A DNA stretch of 32,711 nucleotides from an uncultured Clostridium sp. (GCA_900543325.1 UQQU01000033.1:1-32711); one strand, 5' to 3'. Shown: positions 7,825 to 17,303, counted from the first letter of the stretch. Program-made: numbers and translations. Notes: generated by a model from the letters alone, not told the origin.

Positions 7825-9774
7825 CTAATTTTCCTTTAAATTCATATATTTTTCTGATGCTTTAAATGGAGTAAATGCTTTTCCTCCACCTTCGTAGAAT
7901 TTTGAGAAATATTCTACATATTGTAATCTTGCTGTGTGAACATATGCTCCTAATAAACCTAATAGTAAGTTAAACACATGAGCTGCCACAAATACAAATG
8001 GTAATAATATTATTGCTGGACCAGTTAATGACTTCATTAATAAGTTTAACGCTCCTGCTATACATCCACCTGATAGTCCCAATGCCATAAGTCTTGTATA
8101 TGAAACTAAGTCACCAATATAACTTGTTATTCCATATAAAGAATATAACCCTTGACCTATTTGAGCACCTTTTGTCTTTTCTGCTCTACCACCAGTTAAT
8201 ACTATTACAAGCATACCAAATATCATTGCTGCTATTGCAATATATTTAACTATTGATGGCCATCCTAACATTATACAACCAGCTAATACACCAATTGATA
8301 TTAATGTTATTAACCATGAACCAACATCATAAAATGCATCTTTTGGTTTTCCTGCTTTAATAAGCGTATATGCTTTTATACATAAACCAAATAATATTTG
8401 AATAACACCAAATACTATAGAAGCAACTAAAAGAGTATTAACATCTTCAGTTGGATTTATAAGTCCTGGTATTTTTACTGCATCACCAAAGAATGATCCA
8501 TAAATTAATCCTATAACAATTGTTGGTATACTTAAGAATAAGAAGAATCTAGCAAAATCTTCATTTTTCTTATTTAATTTTAAGAATTTCATTGCGCAGA
8601 ATGCAGCAATTAACATTACTAATCCGTATCCAACGTCAGCAACCATCATACCAAAGAATATTAAATAAAATGGTACTAATAATGGAGTTGGATCAACTTC
8701 ATTATATTTTGGTAAACTATACATTTCTGTAACAGACTCAAAGGTTTTGTTAAGTATTCCATTTTTTAATTTAACTGGAACTGCCTCAACTTCATCCTCT
8801 TTTACATCTTCAAATGATATATAATAATCACCATTTAGAACTTCTTTACATATTTTTTGTAATTCCTCGTTCTTTTCTACTTCACACCATCCTTGAATTG
8901 CAACAGTGTTAGTAGTTCTTAAGAAGTTATTTGAAGCTTTATATCTTAAAACAGCGTTTGTAAGATAATCATAAACTAACTTCATCTTCTTGTAATCTTC
9001 TTCAAAAGAAGCTACTTCCTCTTTTACAAAGAATATTTTTGATTTTAATTCTTCTATTTCATGAGCATGATTTGTGATAACCACTTGTGGTATTTCATCA
9101 AACTCTGATTTAAATGAACTAAATCCAAATCCTCTTAAAAGATTTAATACTTCATCATGTCTTTCCTTTAAAGCCACGACTACTATATTTATGTCATTAT
9201 TACCTCTTGAGATAATCTCAACATACTCAGCATCTAAACTTTCATTAAGTTGTGCTTCATATTGCTTTGAAATACTTCCAACGAAAGTTGATACCATATT
9301 TAGCTCATTTAGAGCTTCAAAAGAAATATCTAAGGCTTGCCATGGAGTTAAAACTTCAATTTCGCCTTCTAGCTTAGTAATCTTGCTTTCTATGCTGTGA
9401 AGCTCATCTTCCTTTTCCTTAACTTTAGCATAAATCTCATTCCAGTTAATATCCTTAACTGCATTTTCTAATTCATCAATAGTTAAGTTTTCCTTGTCAT
9501 CCTCTAATGCTTTTAATCCTGACTTTTTAGGCATATAGTGAGTTAAAAAGTCTAGAGTAGTTTTAGCCTTTGATAAATCTTCTTCATACTTTGCAATATT
9601 TGAATCCACTTCATCTTTATTAAGAGATTTTAATTCTTCATTAGCTTCTAATAAATTTTCATCTTGTAAATTTATAAATTCTACATTTGAAAATCCTTGT
9701 AGCCTACGAAGAAGTTCTTCTTTTTTAGATTCAAAAGTAAGCAAAGTGAATTTGTTCATCTTAACTATTGCCAT
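7825..9774 (-). CDS. ntpI: V-type ATPase subunit I (membrane stator, a-type)
   Basis: Stator subunit of 649 residues. The N-terminal half (about 1-340) is soluble with coiled-coil stretches and anchors the peripheral stalks. The C-terminal half has about seven to eight membrane helices and forms the ion half-channels. The essential Arg is Arg561 in SYTRLMALGLSGG, opposite the proteolipid Glu. The start MAIVKMNKFTLL overlaps the upstream gene by 14 bp; a second ATG five codons later is possible but the longer N-terminus fits the family better. Confidence 0.96.
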   Translation of the reverse strand: MAIVKMNKFTLLTFESKKEELLRRLQGFSNVEFINLQDENLLEANEELKSLNKDEVDSNIAKYEEDLSKAKTTLDFLTHYMPKKSGLKALEDDKENLTIDELENAVKDINWNEIYAKVKEKEDELHSIESKITKLEGEIEVLTPWQALDISFEALNELNMVSTFVGSISKQYEAQLNESLDAEYVEIISRGNNDINIVVVALKERHDEVLNLLRGFGFSSFKSEFDEIPQVVITNHAHEIEELKSKIFFVKEEVASFEEDYKKMKLVYDYLTNAVLRYKASNNFLRTTNTVAIQGWCEVEKNEELQKICKEVLNGDYYISFEDVKEDEVEAVPVKLKNGILNKTFESVTEMYSLPKYNEVDPTPLLVPFYLIFFGMMVADVGYGLVMLIAAFCAMKFLKLNKKNEDFARFFLFLSIPTIVIGLIYGSFFGDAVKIPGLINPTEDVNTLLVASIVFGVIQILFGLCIKAYTLIKAGKPKDAFYDVGSWLITLISIGVLAGCIMLGWPSIVKYIAIAAMIFGMLVIVLTGGRAEKTKGAQIGQGLYSLYGITSYIGDLVSYTRLMALGLSGGCIAGALNLLMKSLTGPAIILLPFVFVAAHVFNLLLGLLGAYVHTARLQYVEYFSKFYEGGGKAFTPFKASEKYMNLKEN

Positions 9775-10087
9775 GAATCTTCACTATCCTCTCAACAACT
9801 ATATTAATAGCATTATCTTTTAAATCTTGAGACATATTACGTATAGCCTCTATTTCTTTTTCTCCCATCTTTAGGATAGGTTCTGCATTGCTATTTCCCT
9901 CTTCTAAAGCAGCCTTTAATAAGTTATTAGCTTTTGTTTTTGCATTACTTACTATTTCATCATATTTTATATCAGCTTCTTTAGTAGCATTGCTAACAAT
10001 CTCTTTTGCATTTTGTTTAGCATCTGAAATTATTGTTTCAGCTTTTTTCTCAGCTTCCTTTATCTCATTAATTGCTTCTAATGCCAA
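9761..10087 (-). CDS. ntpF: V-type ATPase subunit G/H (peripheral stalk), TTG start
   Basis: First gene of the operon, 108 residues, almost entirely one Ala/Lys/Glu helix expected to form the right-handed coiled coil with subunit E. The start is TTG. No ATG or GTG lies near, and AAAGGTGGTGA, nearly a full anti-SD match, sits 5 nt upstream, so the TTG start is well supported. The weak start codon with a strong binding site may tune stalk protein amount. Confidence 0.88.
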   Translation of the reverse strand: MALEAINEIKEAEKKAETIISDAKQNAKEIVSNATKEADIKYDEIVSNAKTKANNLLKAALEEGNSNAEPILKMGEKEIEAIRNMSQDLKDNAINIVVERIVKIHGNS

Positions 10088-10130
10088 AGTCTCACCACCT
10101 TTACTATATACAAGTTGGATAATATAAATA

Positions 10131-10201
10131 TTAATACTTTATATAGTATTAATTACTTTTTATCTCCTTTTTAATTATACACTGTTTTTACAATTTTTCA
10201 A
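10131..10201 (-). promoter_or_regulatory. V-ATPase operon promoter and leader hairpin
   Basis: Minus strand TTGAAA (10196-10201), a 16-nt spacer, TATAAT (10174-10179). The roughly 80-nt leader contains a perfect 8-bp AT-rich hairpin, TTAATACT/AGTATTAA (10131-10152). An AAGGAG at the transcript start has no start codon behind it and is probably fortuitous. No riboswitch was recognised. Confidence 0.72.
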
Positions 10202-10300
10202 CTTTTTTTTGTTAACATTTCCTAAACAACATTTTAATATTACAATAATTATCCATTTGTTAAAAAAAACATCAACTTCTTTTATATTCTTTTCATAATA

Positions 10301-11977
10301 TTAATTCTGTTTTACTTTTCTAGTTATATCGATCATTTCTCCCTCGTAAGAACATAAGAAGTACACCTTATCCTTATTTATACGATTATTCTTTATGAAA
10401 TCATCTATATTTATAGAAAAACTTTCAATGTAGTAATCCCTAAAAGAATATTCTTCTCTAAGAAGATCCTTAATTTCATTTTCAACTTTCTTTTCTAATC
10501 CTTTCCCTAAAAACTCAGGCATTCCCCTCCTTTTATTAAACATTAAATAATCATATTTTATTATGTCTCGTAGTATTTCACTATCTAACTTTGTTATTTC
10601 CATATTAAAATCTAAAAATACTTTATAGTACTCACTATTTCCTATATTTCTATCAAAGTACCCCTTTTTATCAAAATAATTTCCTAACTCTAGATAAAAA
10701 TCATATGGAGTTTCAAAGCTATTTATTAAATATTTTATTATGTTATTAAATTTTTGAGAGTTATAATATTTATCAACCATGCTTTCTACTTTTTTTAATA
10801 TTAAAAGTTCATCATAAGATATATCCTTAGTTTGTAATATTTCATATGGAGGATATGGAGAATACTTCATTCCATACTCTTCAGCTTCTTCCCTCATAGA
10901 AGATCCTCTAAGTAACTTTAAAAATCCTAACTGAATTTCTTCTGGTCCTATACTATAAACATCATTAAATGATTTTTTAAATGATACTATATCTTCTCCT
11001 GGTAAACCTGCTATTAAATCTAAGTGTTGCTTAATATTTTTAATCTCAAGTAATTCAACTACCTTTTCTTTTATATCACTAAAATTAACAAATCTATTTA
11101 TCTTATTTAATACTTCATCATTAGTCGTCTGTACACCTACCTCAAATTGGAATCTATCTTTTGGCGCTTTTCTTAACAGCTCTAATTCCTGTGGCTTTAA
11201 TATATCTGCAGAAATTTCAAAATGGAATTGTGTAGTAGTATCTGCATTTATTAAAAATTCCCATATAGCCATTGAGAACTTAAAATTACAATTAAATGTT
11301 CTATCCACAAACTTAACTAATCTAACCTTTTTATCTATAAAATATTGCAATTCCTTTTTAACTCTTTCTATATTTAAAAATCTCACACCATGTGTAGTAG
11401 AAGAAAGACAATATTTACAGTTAAAAGGACAACCTCTAGAAGCTTCATAATATACTATTTTATTATCTAAATTTTCATCTTCCTTATATGGAAATACTAT
11501 TTCATCCATATTCATAAGTGGCCTATTACCATTACTAATAACTTCATTATTTTCTTTAAAGTACAAGCCTCTAATATCTCTTATACTTCTATCTCCAAGT
11601 AAATATTCTACAAACTCCCTATAAGTTTTTTCTCCCTCTCCTTGAATTACATAATCTCCAGAAAGTTCTTTTAGTATATTTAAACTATCATAAGAAACTT
11701 CTGGACCACCATAAACAATTTTTATATTCTCATCTACTAATTTTATTAAATTTGATAACCTTTTTACTATTTCTATATTCCAAATATATGTTGAAAAAGC
11801 TACTACATCTGCTTTCTCTTTAATTATCTCTTCTAATATTTTTTCATCTCTATCATTTATTGAGAATTCTCTTATTTGACATTCATAATCCATATCCTCC
11901 GTAAACGCCTTTAAATATCTAACTGCTAAATTGCTATGAACAAACTTTGAATTTATAGCTGTTAATAGTACTTTCAT
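10301..11977 (-). CDS. B12-binding-domain radical SAM protein (DUF4080-like)
   Basis: A 558-residue protein. Residues 1-140 look like a cobalamin-binding Rossmann domain (VVAFSTYIWN, IVYGGPEVS), although I see no DxHxxG motif, as in many radical SAM relatives. The [4Fe-4S] motif CPFNCKYC (Cys183, 187, 190) is intact, followed by the barrel with HFEISADI, QFEVGVQTTN and LIAGLPGED. The C-terminal region from about 370 resembles the DUF4080 extension. This architecture is common in clostridia but its substrate is unknown to me. It starts 21 bp after the methyltransferase-like gene behind AAGGAAG, so the two are probably co-transcribed. No clear terminator follows it before the V-ATPase promoter. 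Confidence 0.85.
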   Translation of the reverse strand: MKVLLTAINSKFVHSNLAVRYLKAFTEDMDYECQIREFSINDRDEKILEEIIKEKADVVAFSTYIWNIEIVKRLSNLIKLVDENIKIVYGGPEVSYDSLNILKELSGDYVIQGEGEKTYREFVEYLLGDRSIRDIRGLYFKENNEVISNGNRPLMNMDEIVFPYKEDENLDNKIVYYEASRGCPFNCKYCLSSTTHGVRFLNIERVKKELQYFIDKKVRLVKFVDRTFNCNFKFSMAIWEFLINADTTTQFHFEISADILKPQELELLRKAPKDRFQFEVGVQTTNDEVLNKINRFVNFSDIKEKVVELLEIKNIKQHLDLIAGLPGEDIVSFKKSFNDVYSIGPEEIQLGFLKLLRGSSMREEAEEYGMKYSPYPPYEILQTKDISYDELLILKKVESMVDKYYNSQKFNNIIKYLINSFETPYDFYLELGNYFDKKGYFDRNIGNSEYYKVFLDFNMEITKLDSEILRDIIKYDYLMFNKRRGMPEFLGKGLEKKVENEIKDLLREEYSFRDYYIESFSINIDDFIKNNRINKDKVYFLCSYEGEMIDITRKVKQN

Positions 11978-11998
11978 TTTTTTCTTCCTTTCGTTTAA

Positions 11999-12496
11999 TC
12001 ACTTTATTTTTTCACCTCTTACAAAAAAAATGTCTTCCCAAACCTTTTCTTCTTTTATATCATATATATCACTCAACATTCTTTTTGTATCATCTATATT
12101 TGATTTAGAGAGCGGGTTTAAATTTTTAAACTCAAACTCCTTTGTTTTTCCTGATGGTAATACCGCCATAACCTTATTATTTGATACTTCACCAATTTCT
12201 TTATTTATATCCCATATATATATTTCTCCTCCAACCTTAACTAACTTACTAGCCTCTCTAATTAAATTAACTTTATTAGACTCTCTCCATATGCTACTTA
12301 AATAAAAAAATACTGTACAAGTATCATATTCTCCATAAGTATTTTTTTCATCAATTGTACCTTCCAACAAATCTACTGAAACTTCATCTATAGTATCTTT
12401 TGAAATATTATATATTACACCATAGCTTTCTCCAACGTCTAATACATCGCCTGTTAATTTTATACCACTTAAGTTTAATATAATTGTTTTTCCCAT
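11999..12496 (-). CDS. Methyltransferase-like protein, possibly degenerate
   Basis: A 165-residue protein with the outline of a small class I SAM-dependent methyltransferase. LTGDVLDVGESYGVIYNI resembles motif I (D-x-G-x-x-x-G), CTVFFYLSSIW resembles the motif IV region, and LVKVGGEIYIWDI resembles the post-IV strand. Motif I is poor in Gly, so SAM binding is uncertain and the protein may be non-catalytic. The ATG at 12496 has GGGGAG 8 nt upstream; an in-frame GTG at 12505 lies inside that site and is rejected. It sits directly before the radical SAM gene, which suggests a shared task. Confidence 0.65.
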   Translation of the reverse strand: MGKTIILNLSGIKLTGDVLDVGESYGVIYNISKDTIDEVSVDLLEGTIDEKNTYGEYDTCTVFFYLSSIWRESNKVNLIREASKLVKVGGEIYIWDINKEIGEVSNNKVMAVLPSGKTKEFEFKNLNPLSKSNIDDTKRMLSDIYDIKEEKVWEDIFFVRGEKIK

Positions 12497-12667
12497 AAAT
12501 ACCACTCCCCTAAAATAAAAAATTTTAATTCTTTATAAATTTTACTATTATATTTATATAATTATGTAACTTATTTTAAATTAAATCATATTTTTTATTA
12601 TGTATTCAGATTTTGTAGTATTTATTCTTACTCATGTATATTACCTCATTTATCTATATTAATGCAA

Positions 12668-12702
12668 AAAAATATTTTGAAAATGAATTTCAAAATATTT
12701 TT
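12668..12702 (-). terminator. Terminator of the beta-propeller gene
   Basis: A perfect 15-bp stem (AAAAATATTTTGAAA and its complement) with a 5-nt loop, followed by T on the minus strand. It begins 8 bp after the stop at 12710. The rest of 12497-12709 holds no gene I can support. Confidence 0.85.
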
Positions 12703-12709
12703 AATATCG

Positions 12710-13987
12710 TTATTTCTTTTTTCTAATTTTGCTTTTATACATTAGAGCTATTATTATTGACATTATAAAAACTATAATAAATATCCAAATTACATTTGGC
12801 AAATTAAATATAGTTGTATTTACTTGTCCAGATATTTTATATAAGCAACCTCCTTTACTATCTAATATATATATATTCGCATCGTTATATCTTATTTTCT
12901 CTACATAACTGTCTTTATCTAATGCTACTATTGCTCTAGCTGTGTCATTTTCAGTTAAAACATATATATAGTTATCTACATTATCTGCAAATATTATTGT
13001 ATCTTTAGGAAAACATTTTCCTTCATAATCAATAGTTAATCCACTTAAAGCAGATACTTTATCATGCTGATATCTAGGACCTAAAGTAACTTCTGTTGGA
13101 TGATTAGCTATAACAAAGGATAACTTGTTAGTTCCATCTGAAAATCTTGGAGATGTAATAGGATCTCCCCCACTAAAATCTGGCCATCCATACCATGCCT
13201 TTTCTTTTATATCATATATATAATCTACATCATCTTTAACAGGCCTTACTCCACTATCTTCCATACCTCCAACTATAGCTGTTACTTTTCCTATACTATT
13301 TACTGCTAATCCTTCAACATTTCTAATCCCTGTAGCATATGTTATAAGTTCCTTGCTATTTAAATCATACCTTAAAATACTTGCATTGCTTAAAATACTC
13401 TCCTTAATTTTCTGTCCCTCAATAACCTTTTCTCCAAATGGTGCAAATGCATAATAGTTATTATATCCTATTCCAGTTGCCTCCCATTCAAAAGATGCTT
13501 TGTCTTCATTTTTATTACACTGGTCAACAACTCCTGAATTAGTATTAGACCCTATACTCACATATAAATACTCTCCATTTAAAATAATATTTGTTTTGTA
13601 ATTCAATCCATTGTTAGGTATTCCATTAATTAATTCTGTATATTGTTCCTTATTTATGTCATATAATAAAACTCTATTATCGCTAGCAATTATAATATCA
13701 TTGTTATAACAAGCTATATCATATATATTTAAAGTTCTATCATAAACTAAAACTTTTTCTTTATTATCCTTATTGATCATCTTAATAGTATTTTTAAATG
13801 CTATGTATAAGTTATTTTCTTTATCAAAATCAAAAGAAACTGCACCATCTAAACCTTTTGTATTTATAGACCAATCTACATTTTTATAAATAAGATTCAA
13901 ATCATATCTATTACTAATTTTGTAAATTCCAAATGATAAAGTCACAATTATTATTGAAAATACTACAAACTTAAAAAATCTCCACAC
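12710..13987 (-). CDS. Membrane-anchored beta-propeller, glucose/sorbosone dehydrogenase-like
   Basis: A 425-residue protein. Residues 5-23 form an N-terminal membrane helix and 397-419 a second one before a basic tail (KSKIRKKK), so the body (about 25-395) lies outside the cell between two anchors. The body shows propeller-type strands and segments like those of glucose/sorbosone dehydrogenases: YLYVSIGSNTNSG, YATGIRNVEGLAVN, AWYGWPDFSGGDP and SALSGLTIDYEGK. I cannot confirm the PQQ or catalytic residues, so an enzymatic role is unproven. The start is GTG; GGAG is very close (2 nt), and the GGGGGG further upstream may serve instead. Transcribed divergently from the SpoVB-like gene, with 197 bp between them. 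Confidence 0.62.
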   Translation of the reverse strand: MWRFFKFVVFSIIIVTLSFGIYKISNRYDLNLIYKNVDWSINTKGLDGAVSFDFDKENNLYIAFKNTIKMINKDNKEKVLVYDRTLNIYDIACYNNDIIIASDNRVLLYDINKEQYTELINGIPNNGLNYKTNIILNGEYLYVSIGSNTNSGVVDQCNKNEDKASFEWEATGIGYNNYYAFAPFGEKVIEGQKIKESILSNASILRYDLNSKELITYATGIRNVEGLAVNSIGKVTAIVGGMEDSGVRPVKDDVDYIYDIKEKAWYGWPDFSGGDPITSPRFSDGTNKLSFVIANHPTEVTLGPRYQHDKVSALSGLTIDYEGKCFPKDTIIFADNVDNYIYVLTENDTARAIVALDKDSYVEKIRYNDANIYILDSKGGCLYKISGQVNTTIFNLPNVIWIFIIVFIMSIIIALMYKSKIRKKK

Positions 13988-14184
13988 TACTCCTTCCCCC
14001 CTTTATATTTTTATTTATATTTTCTCACTAGCAAAATATTACTTAATAATTAAATAATAACTAGTTAATATCATATTATCTAATTTTACCGAATAAGTAT
14101 TAATGTAATTCACTACAAGTTCTGCAGCAAAAAATTAATTTCAAAAGTAGACTTACAAACTTTACTTAAGGGGGCTAATTAACT

Positions 14185-15684
14185 TTGGAGAAAGATATAT
14201 TTTTTAAAAATTCATTTTTTCTTACAGCAGCTAATATAACAACTGGAATACTAGGATTCATTTTCTCTATGTATTTAAACAATTTAGCTGGACCTGAAGG
14301 AGTTGCTCTTTATGGTTTAGTAATGCCTGTATACAACCTTTTTATTTGTTTAATGACAGCAGGTATTATAGCTGCTATTTCTCAACGAGCTGCAATATAT
14401 AGCTCAAAAGGAGAATATAACAATTTATTTAAAACTATTCGCTCTGTTGCTTTCTTTAACATAATTTGGTCTATTGTTATAGGATTTTTAGTTTTTTTTC
14501 TAGCTCCATACATAAGTCAATATGGGATAAAAGATGCAAGAACATTAAATGCTATTAAAGTAACTTGTCCTGCAATGGTATTTATTGCCCTTTCTAATAT
14601 ATTGAAAGGATTCTTTTATGGAACATCTAAAATTACAGTACCTGCTATTGTAGATATCTCTGAAAAAGCTATGAGAATTATAACTATCGCTTTATTAATT
14701 TATATTTTTAAAGCTCAAACATTATCATCTATTGTAACTTTAGCTTATGTATCATTGGCATTAGGCGAATTACAAAGCTTATTATTATTATTTTGCTACT
14801 ATAAATACACTAAAAAAAAAATGCCTTGTAGCAATGAAATACCAGAAAGCAGGGCTCAGCTAATTTTCAATGTATTGATAATATCTTTACCTTTATGTTT
14901 AAATGGCTTTTTAGGAAATGCATTTTCAACAATTTCAACCTTAGTAGTACCAAGACAATTAGTAGCATCTGGACTTGATTACAGCTCTGCCCTTAATCTA
15001 ATTGGTAGGTTTAATGGAATGGCTTTAACCATAGTTACCTTTCCACTTATAGTTGTTAATTCAATCAATACCTTGCTTGTTCCAGATTTATCTCAAACTA
15101 TAAGTACTGGTGATTACTATAATGCTTCTACAAGAATTAAAACTATTTTAAAAATCGCATTTTTATTAGGTATGGCTACCACTATTATATGTCAGCTAAT
15201 TCCTGATTCATTAGGACAAATGTTTTTCCAAAGAGATGACTTAGGTCTATATATTAGACTTTCTTCTTTATCTGCACCTATTTTCTTTGTGGCTAATACA
15301 ATGTTCGGAATTTTAAATGGATTAAATAGACAAAGTATCATTTTAAGAAACTCTATAATTATTTCTATTACTGAAATATTATGCCTTTACTTCTTTACTG
15401 CAATACCAAGTATAAATATTTTCTCTTATATTATAACAATATTTATTACATCTACTCTAGGTTTAATAATAAACCTACATGAAGTAAAGAAACATATTGA
15501 ATTAAATTTATCCATTTATAATATAATTATTTTTTCCCTTATAGGGATATTAGTTTATTTAATGTTAAATTTACTTACAAGTAGATTGTTAGATGGTTTA
15601 TTTTTAAGCAAAAATTTAATTATTATCACTTTAACCTTTGGTATTTTTGCATATCTAAGCAGATTTGGACTAGATGAAGATTAA
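14185..15684 (+). CDS. SpoVB-like flippase of the MOP superfamily (polysaccharide transporter type)
   Basis: A 499-residue integral membrane protein with about 13-14 hydrophobic segments. NSFFLTAANITTGILGFIFSMYL and GPEGVALYGLVMPVYNL are typical of the SpoVB/RfbX group, which move lipid-linked wall precursors across the membrane. SpoVB in Bacillus acts in spore cortex synthesis; whether this protein is the orthologue or one of several clostridial paralogues cannot be decided here. The start is TTG with AAGGGGG about 10 nt upstream. A bidirectional terminator follows. Confidence 0.82.
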   Translation: MEKDIFFKNSFFLTAANITTGILGFIFSMYLNNLAGPEGVALYGLVMPVYNLFICLMTAGIIAAISQRAAIYSSKGEYNNLFKTIRSVAFFNIIWSIVIGFLVFFLAPYISQYGIKDARTLNAIKVTCPAMVFIALSNILKGFFYGTSKITVPAIVDISEKAMRIITIALLIYIFKAQTLSSIVTLAYVSLALGELQSLLLLFCYYKYTKKKMPCSNEIPESRAQLIFNVLIISLPLCLNGFLGNAFSTISTLVVPRQLVASGLDYSSALNLIGRFNGMALTIVTFPLIVVNSINTLLVPDLSQTISTGDYYNASTRIKTILKIAFLLGMATTIICQLIPDSLGQMFFQRDDLGLYIRLSSLSAPIFFVANTMFGILNGLNRQSIILRNSIIISITEILCLYFFTAIPSINIFSYIITIFITSTLGLIINLHEVKKHIELNLSIYNIIIFSLIGILVYLMLNLLTSRLLDGLFLSKNLIIITLTFGIFAYLSRFGLDED

Positions 15685-15691
15685 TATACTC

Positions 15692-15728
15692 AATAAGAAA
15701 AGCCTGAAATTTTCAGACTTTTCTTATT
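15692..15728. terminator. Bidirectional terminator between SpoVB-like gene and catalase
   Basis: An 11-bp outer stem AATAAGAAAAG/CTTTTCTTATT and an inner CTGAAA/TTTCAG stem separated by one C-A mismatch. The gene ends on both sides lie within 10 bp (15684 plus, 15733 minus), so one hairpin serves both. Confidence 0.85.
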
Positions 15729-15732
15729 AATA

Positions 15733-17187
15733 CTATTTGTATCCTATAGCTTTCTTTACTCTATTTCCAAAATCTTTATCAGCTTTTGTAAAATTGGCTA
15801 TTACTCTATCTTGAATATCTTTTTTTACATCTTTCAAATCACAAACTATATTATAAATTAAATGATCTTGCTCCTTCTTTGACATATTTCTATACCTTTC
15901 ACCTGCTTGAGCAAAGTCGTCTGTTTTCTTTATTACAACTCTTATTTCATCTCCATTTAAAGAAATTGGTTCACTTACCATTGATTTATGCACTTTAGGA
16001 TTGTCATCATCTAAAGAATTTGGTTTATAATTAACATTTCCCTTATTAGATGTATATCTCATATGTCCATTTTCTCTATAGTTGCATACTTTCACTTTAG
16101 GTGCATTAATAGGTAATTGATTAAAATTTATTCCTATCCTATGTCTTTGAGTATCTTTATATGCAAATAATCTTCCTTGTAGCAATTTATCATTTGATGC
16201 TTCTATTCCTGGAACTAAATTGGATGGTGCAAATGCTGCTTGATTCGTCTCTTCAAAAAAGTTATCTGGATTTCTATCTAATGTCATTCTTCCAACCTTA
16301 ACTAACGGAATTTTATCTTCTGGCCATACTTTAGTAGCATCAAGAACATCAAAATCAAAATTATTTACACAATCCATTTCTAATATTTGTACATATAAAT
16401 CATATTGAACTTTCTCTCCGCATTCTAATGCATCATATAAATCTTGCCTTGCTATATCTGGATTTATTCCAGCTAACATAATAGCTTTATCTCTGTCTAA
16501 AGTTTCAACTCCTAATAATGGTTTCCAATGATATTTTATTAACCTTCTTTTTCCTTTAGGACAAACCCATACATATGTGTTCACTCCAAAGCCCTCTATT
16601 TTCCTAAAACTTTTTATTGTACCTAAATCTGAATATAAAAAAGTAATCATATTTGTTGACTCAGGATTAAGGCCTATAAAATCCCAAAACCTATTTAAAT
16701 CTGTTACCCCAGTATCTGGAGATGGTTTAAAGGCGTGAATCATATCTGGAAATTTAATAGCATCTCTTATAAAAAAAACTGGCAAATGATTTCCTACTAA
16801 ATCATAATTTCCATCATCTGTGTAAAACTTTACTGCAAATCCCCTAGGATCTCTTGCTGTGTCTGCCGAACCCTCTGACCCTATAACAGTAGAAAATCTA
16901 ACAAAGACAGGTACTTTTTTATTTTCTTCAGTAAAAACTTTAGCAATTGTATAATCTTTCATAGAATTTGTAACTTCAAAATAACCATGTGCTCCTGACC
17001 CTTTAGCATGCACTACTCTTTCCGGAATTCTTTCACGATCAAATGCTGCAAGTTTATCAACTAAATTAGTATCTTTTAATAAAACCGGTCCATCTTCTCC
17101 AACTGTTAAGGAGCTAGTATCATTAAATATGGGTGCTCCAGTATCAGTATTTAGATTGCAGTTTTTTGATTCTCTTTTCCCTTTCAT
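15733..17187 (-). CDS. katA: Monofunctional heme catalase
   Basis: Splits hydrogen peroxide to water and oxygen in the cytoplasm. At 484 residues it is a small-subunit catalase. The distal His60 (VVHAKGSGAHG), Asn133 (VGNHLPVFFIRD) and the proximal heme-ligand Tyr343 (RLFAYKDTQRHRIG) are present, so it should be active. Several usual stretches are altered, for example TFLYSDLGTIKSFRKIEGFGVNTY instead of the common WLFSPWG form, so it belongs to a divergent branch. GGGGAG precedes the ATG. No clean PerR box was found upstream. A catalase in an anaerobe fits the PerR gene at 26.5 kb. No transfer signs in codon use were obvious. Confidence 0.96.
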   Translation of the reverse strand: MKGKRESKNCNLNTDTGAPIFNDTSSLTVGEDGPVLLKDTNLVDKLAAFDRERIPERVVHAKGSGAHGYFEVTNSMKDYTIAKVFTEENKKVPVFVRFSTVIGSEGSADTARDPRGFAVKFYTDDGNYDLVGNHLPVFFIRDAIKFPDMIHAFKPSPDTGVTDLNRFWDFIGLNPESTNMITFLYSDLGTIKSFRKIEGFGVNTYVWVCPKGKRRLIKYHWKPLLGVETLDRDKAIMLAGINPDIARQDLYDALECGEKVQYDLYVQILEMDCVNNFDFDVLDATKVWPEDKIPLVKVGRMTLDRNPDNFFEETNQAAFAPSNLVPGIEASNDKLLQGRLFAYKDTQRHRIGINFNQLPINAPKVKVCNYRENGHMRYTSNKGNVNYKPNSLDDDNPKVHKSMVSEPISLNGDEIRVVIKKTDDFAQAGERYRNMSKKEQDHLIYNIVCDLKDVKKDIQDRVIANFTKADKDFGNRVKKAIGYK

Positions 17188-17252
17188 ATACTCTCCCCAA
17201 AAAACATTTCTTATTTATATAATATTCAAATACTTACTTTTTAGTTAATACT

Positions 17253-17289
17253 AAAAAAGTTCATCATCTTACTATAAGATGATGAACTT
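17253..17289 (-). terminator. Terminator of the RluA-MurJ operon
   Basis: A perfect 15-bp stem (17257-17271 with 17275-17289) with a 3-nt loop, followed on the minus strand by six T. It starts 15 bp after the flippase stop. The catalase promoter must lie between it and 17187; only a weak TTAACT-N18-TATTAT was seen. Confidence 0.94.
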
Positions 17290-17303
17290 CTAACAATTCT
17301 ATT

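Noticed and set aside
10160..10170. AAGGAG in the V-ATPase leader as the ribosome binding site of a hidden small gene
   Set aside because: No ATG, GTG or TTG lies at usable distance behind it.
12606..12635. Nine-codon minus-strand ORF (MSKNKYYKI) with GAGGT upstream, as a leader peptide
   Set aside because: No attenuator hairpin follows it before the methyltransferase-like gene and no promoter was seen in front of it; likely chance.
14080..14120. SigE-like promoter before the SpoVB-like gene
   Set aside because: An ATA and a CACTACAAG element occur at about the right distance, but the -10 match is imperfect and spacing is short; not strong enough to list.
17188..17252. PerR box upstream of the catalase gene
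   Set aside because: The best alignments reach only 7-8 of 14 consensus positions, as expected by chance in this AT-rich sequence.
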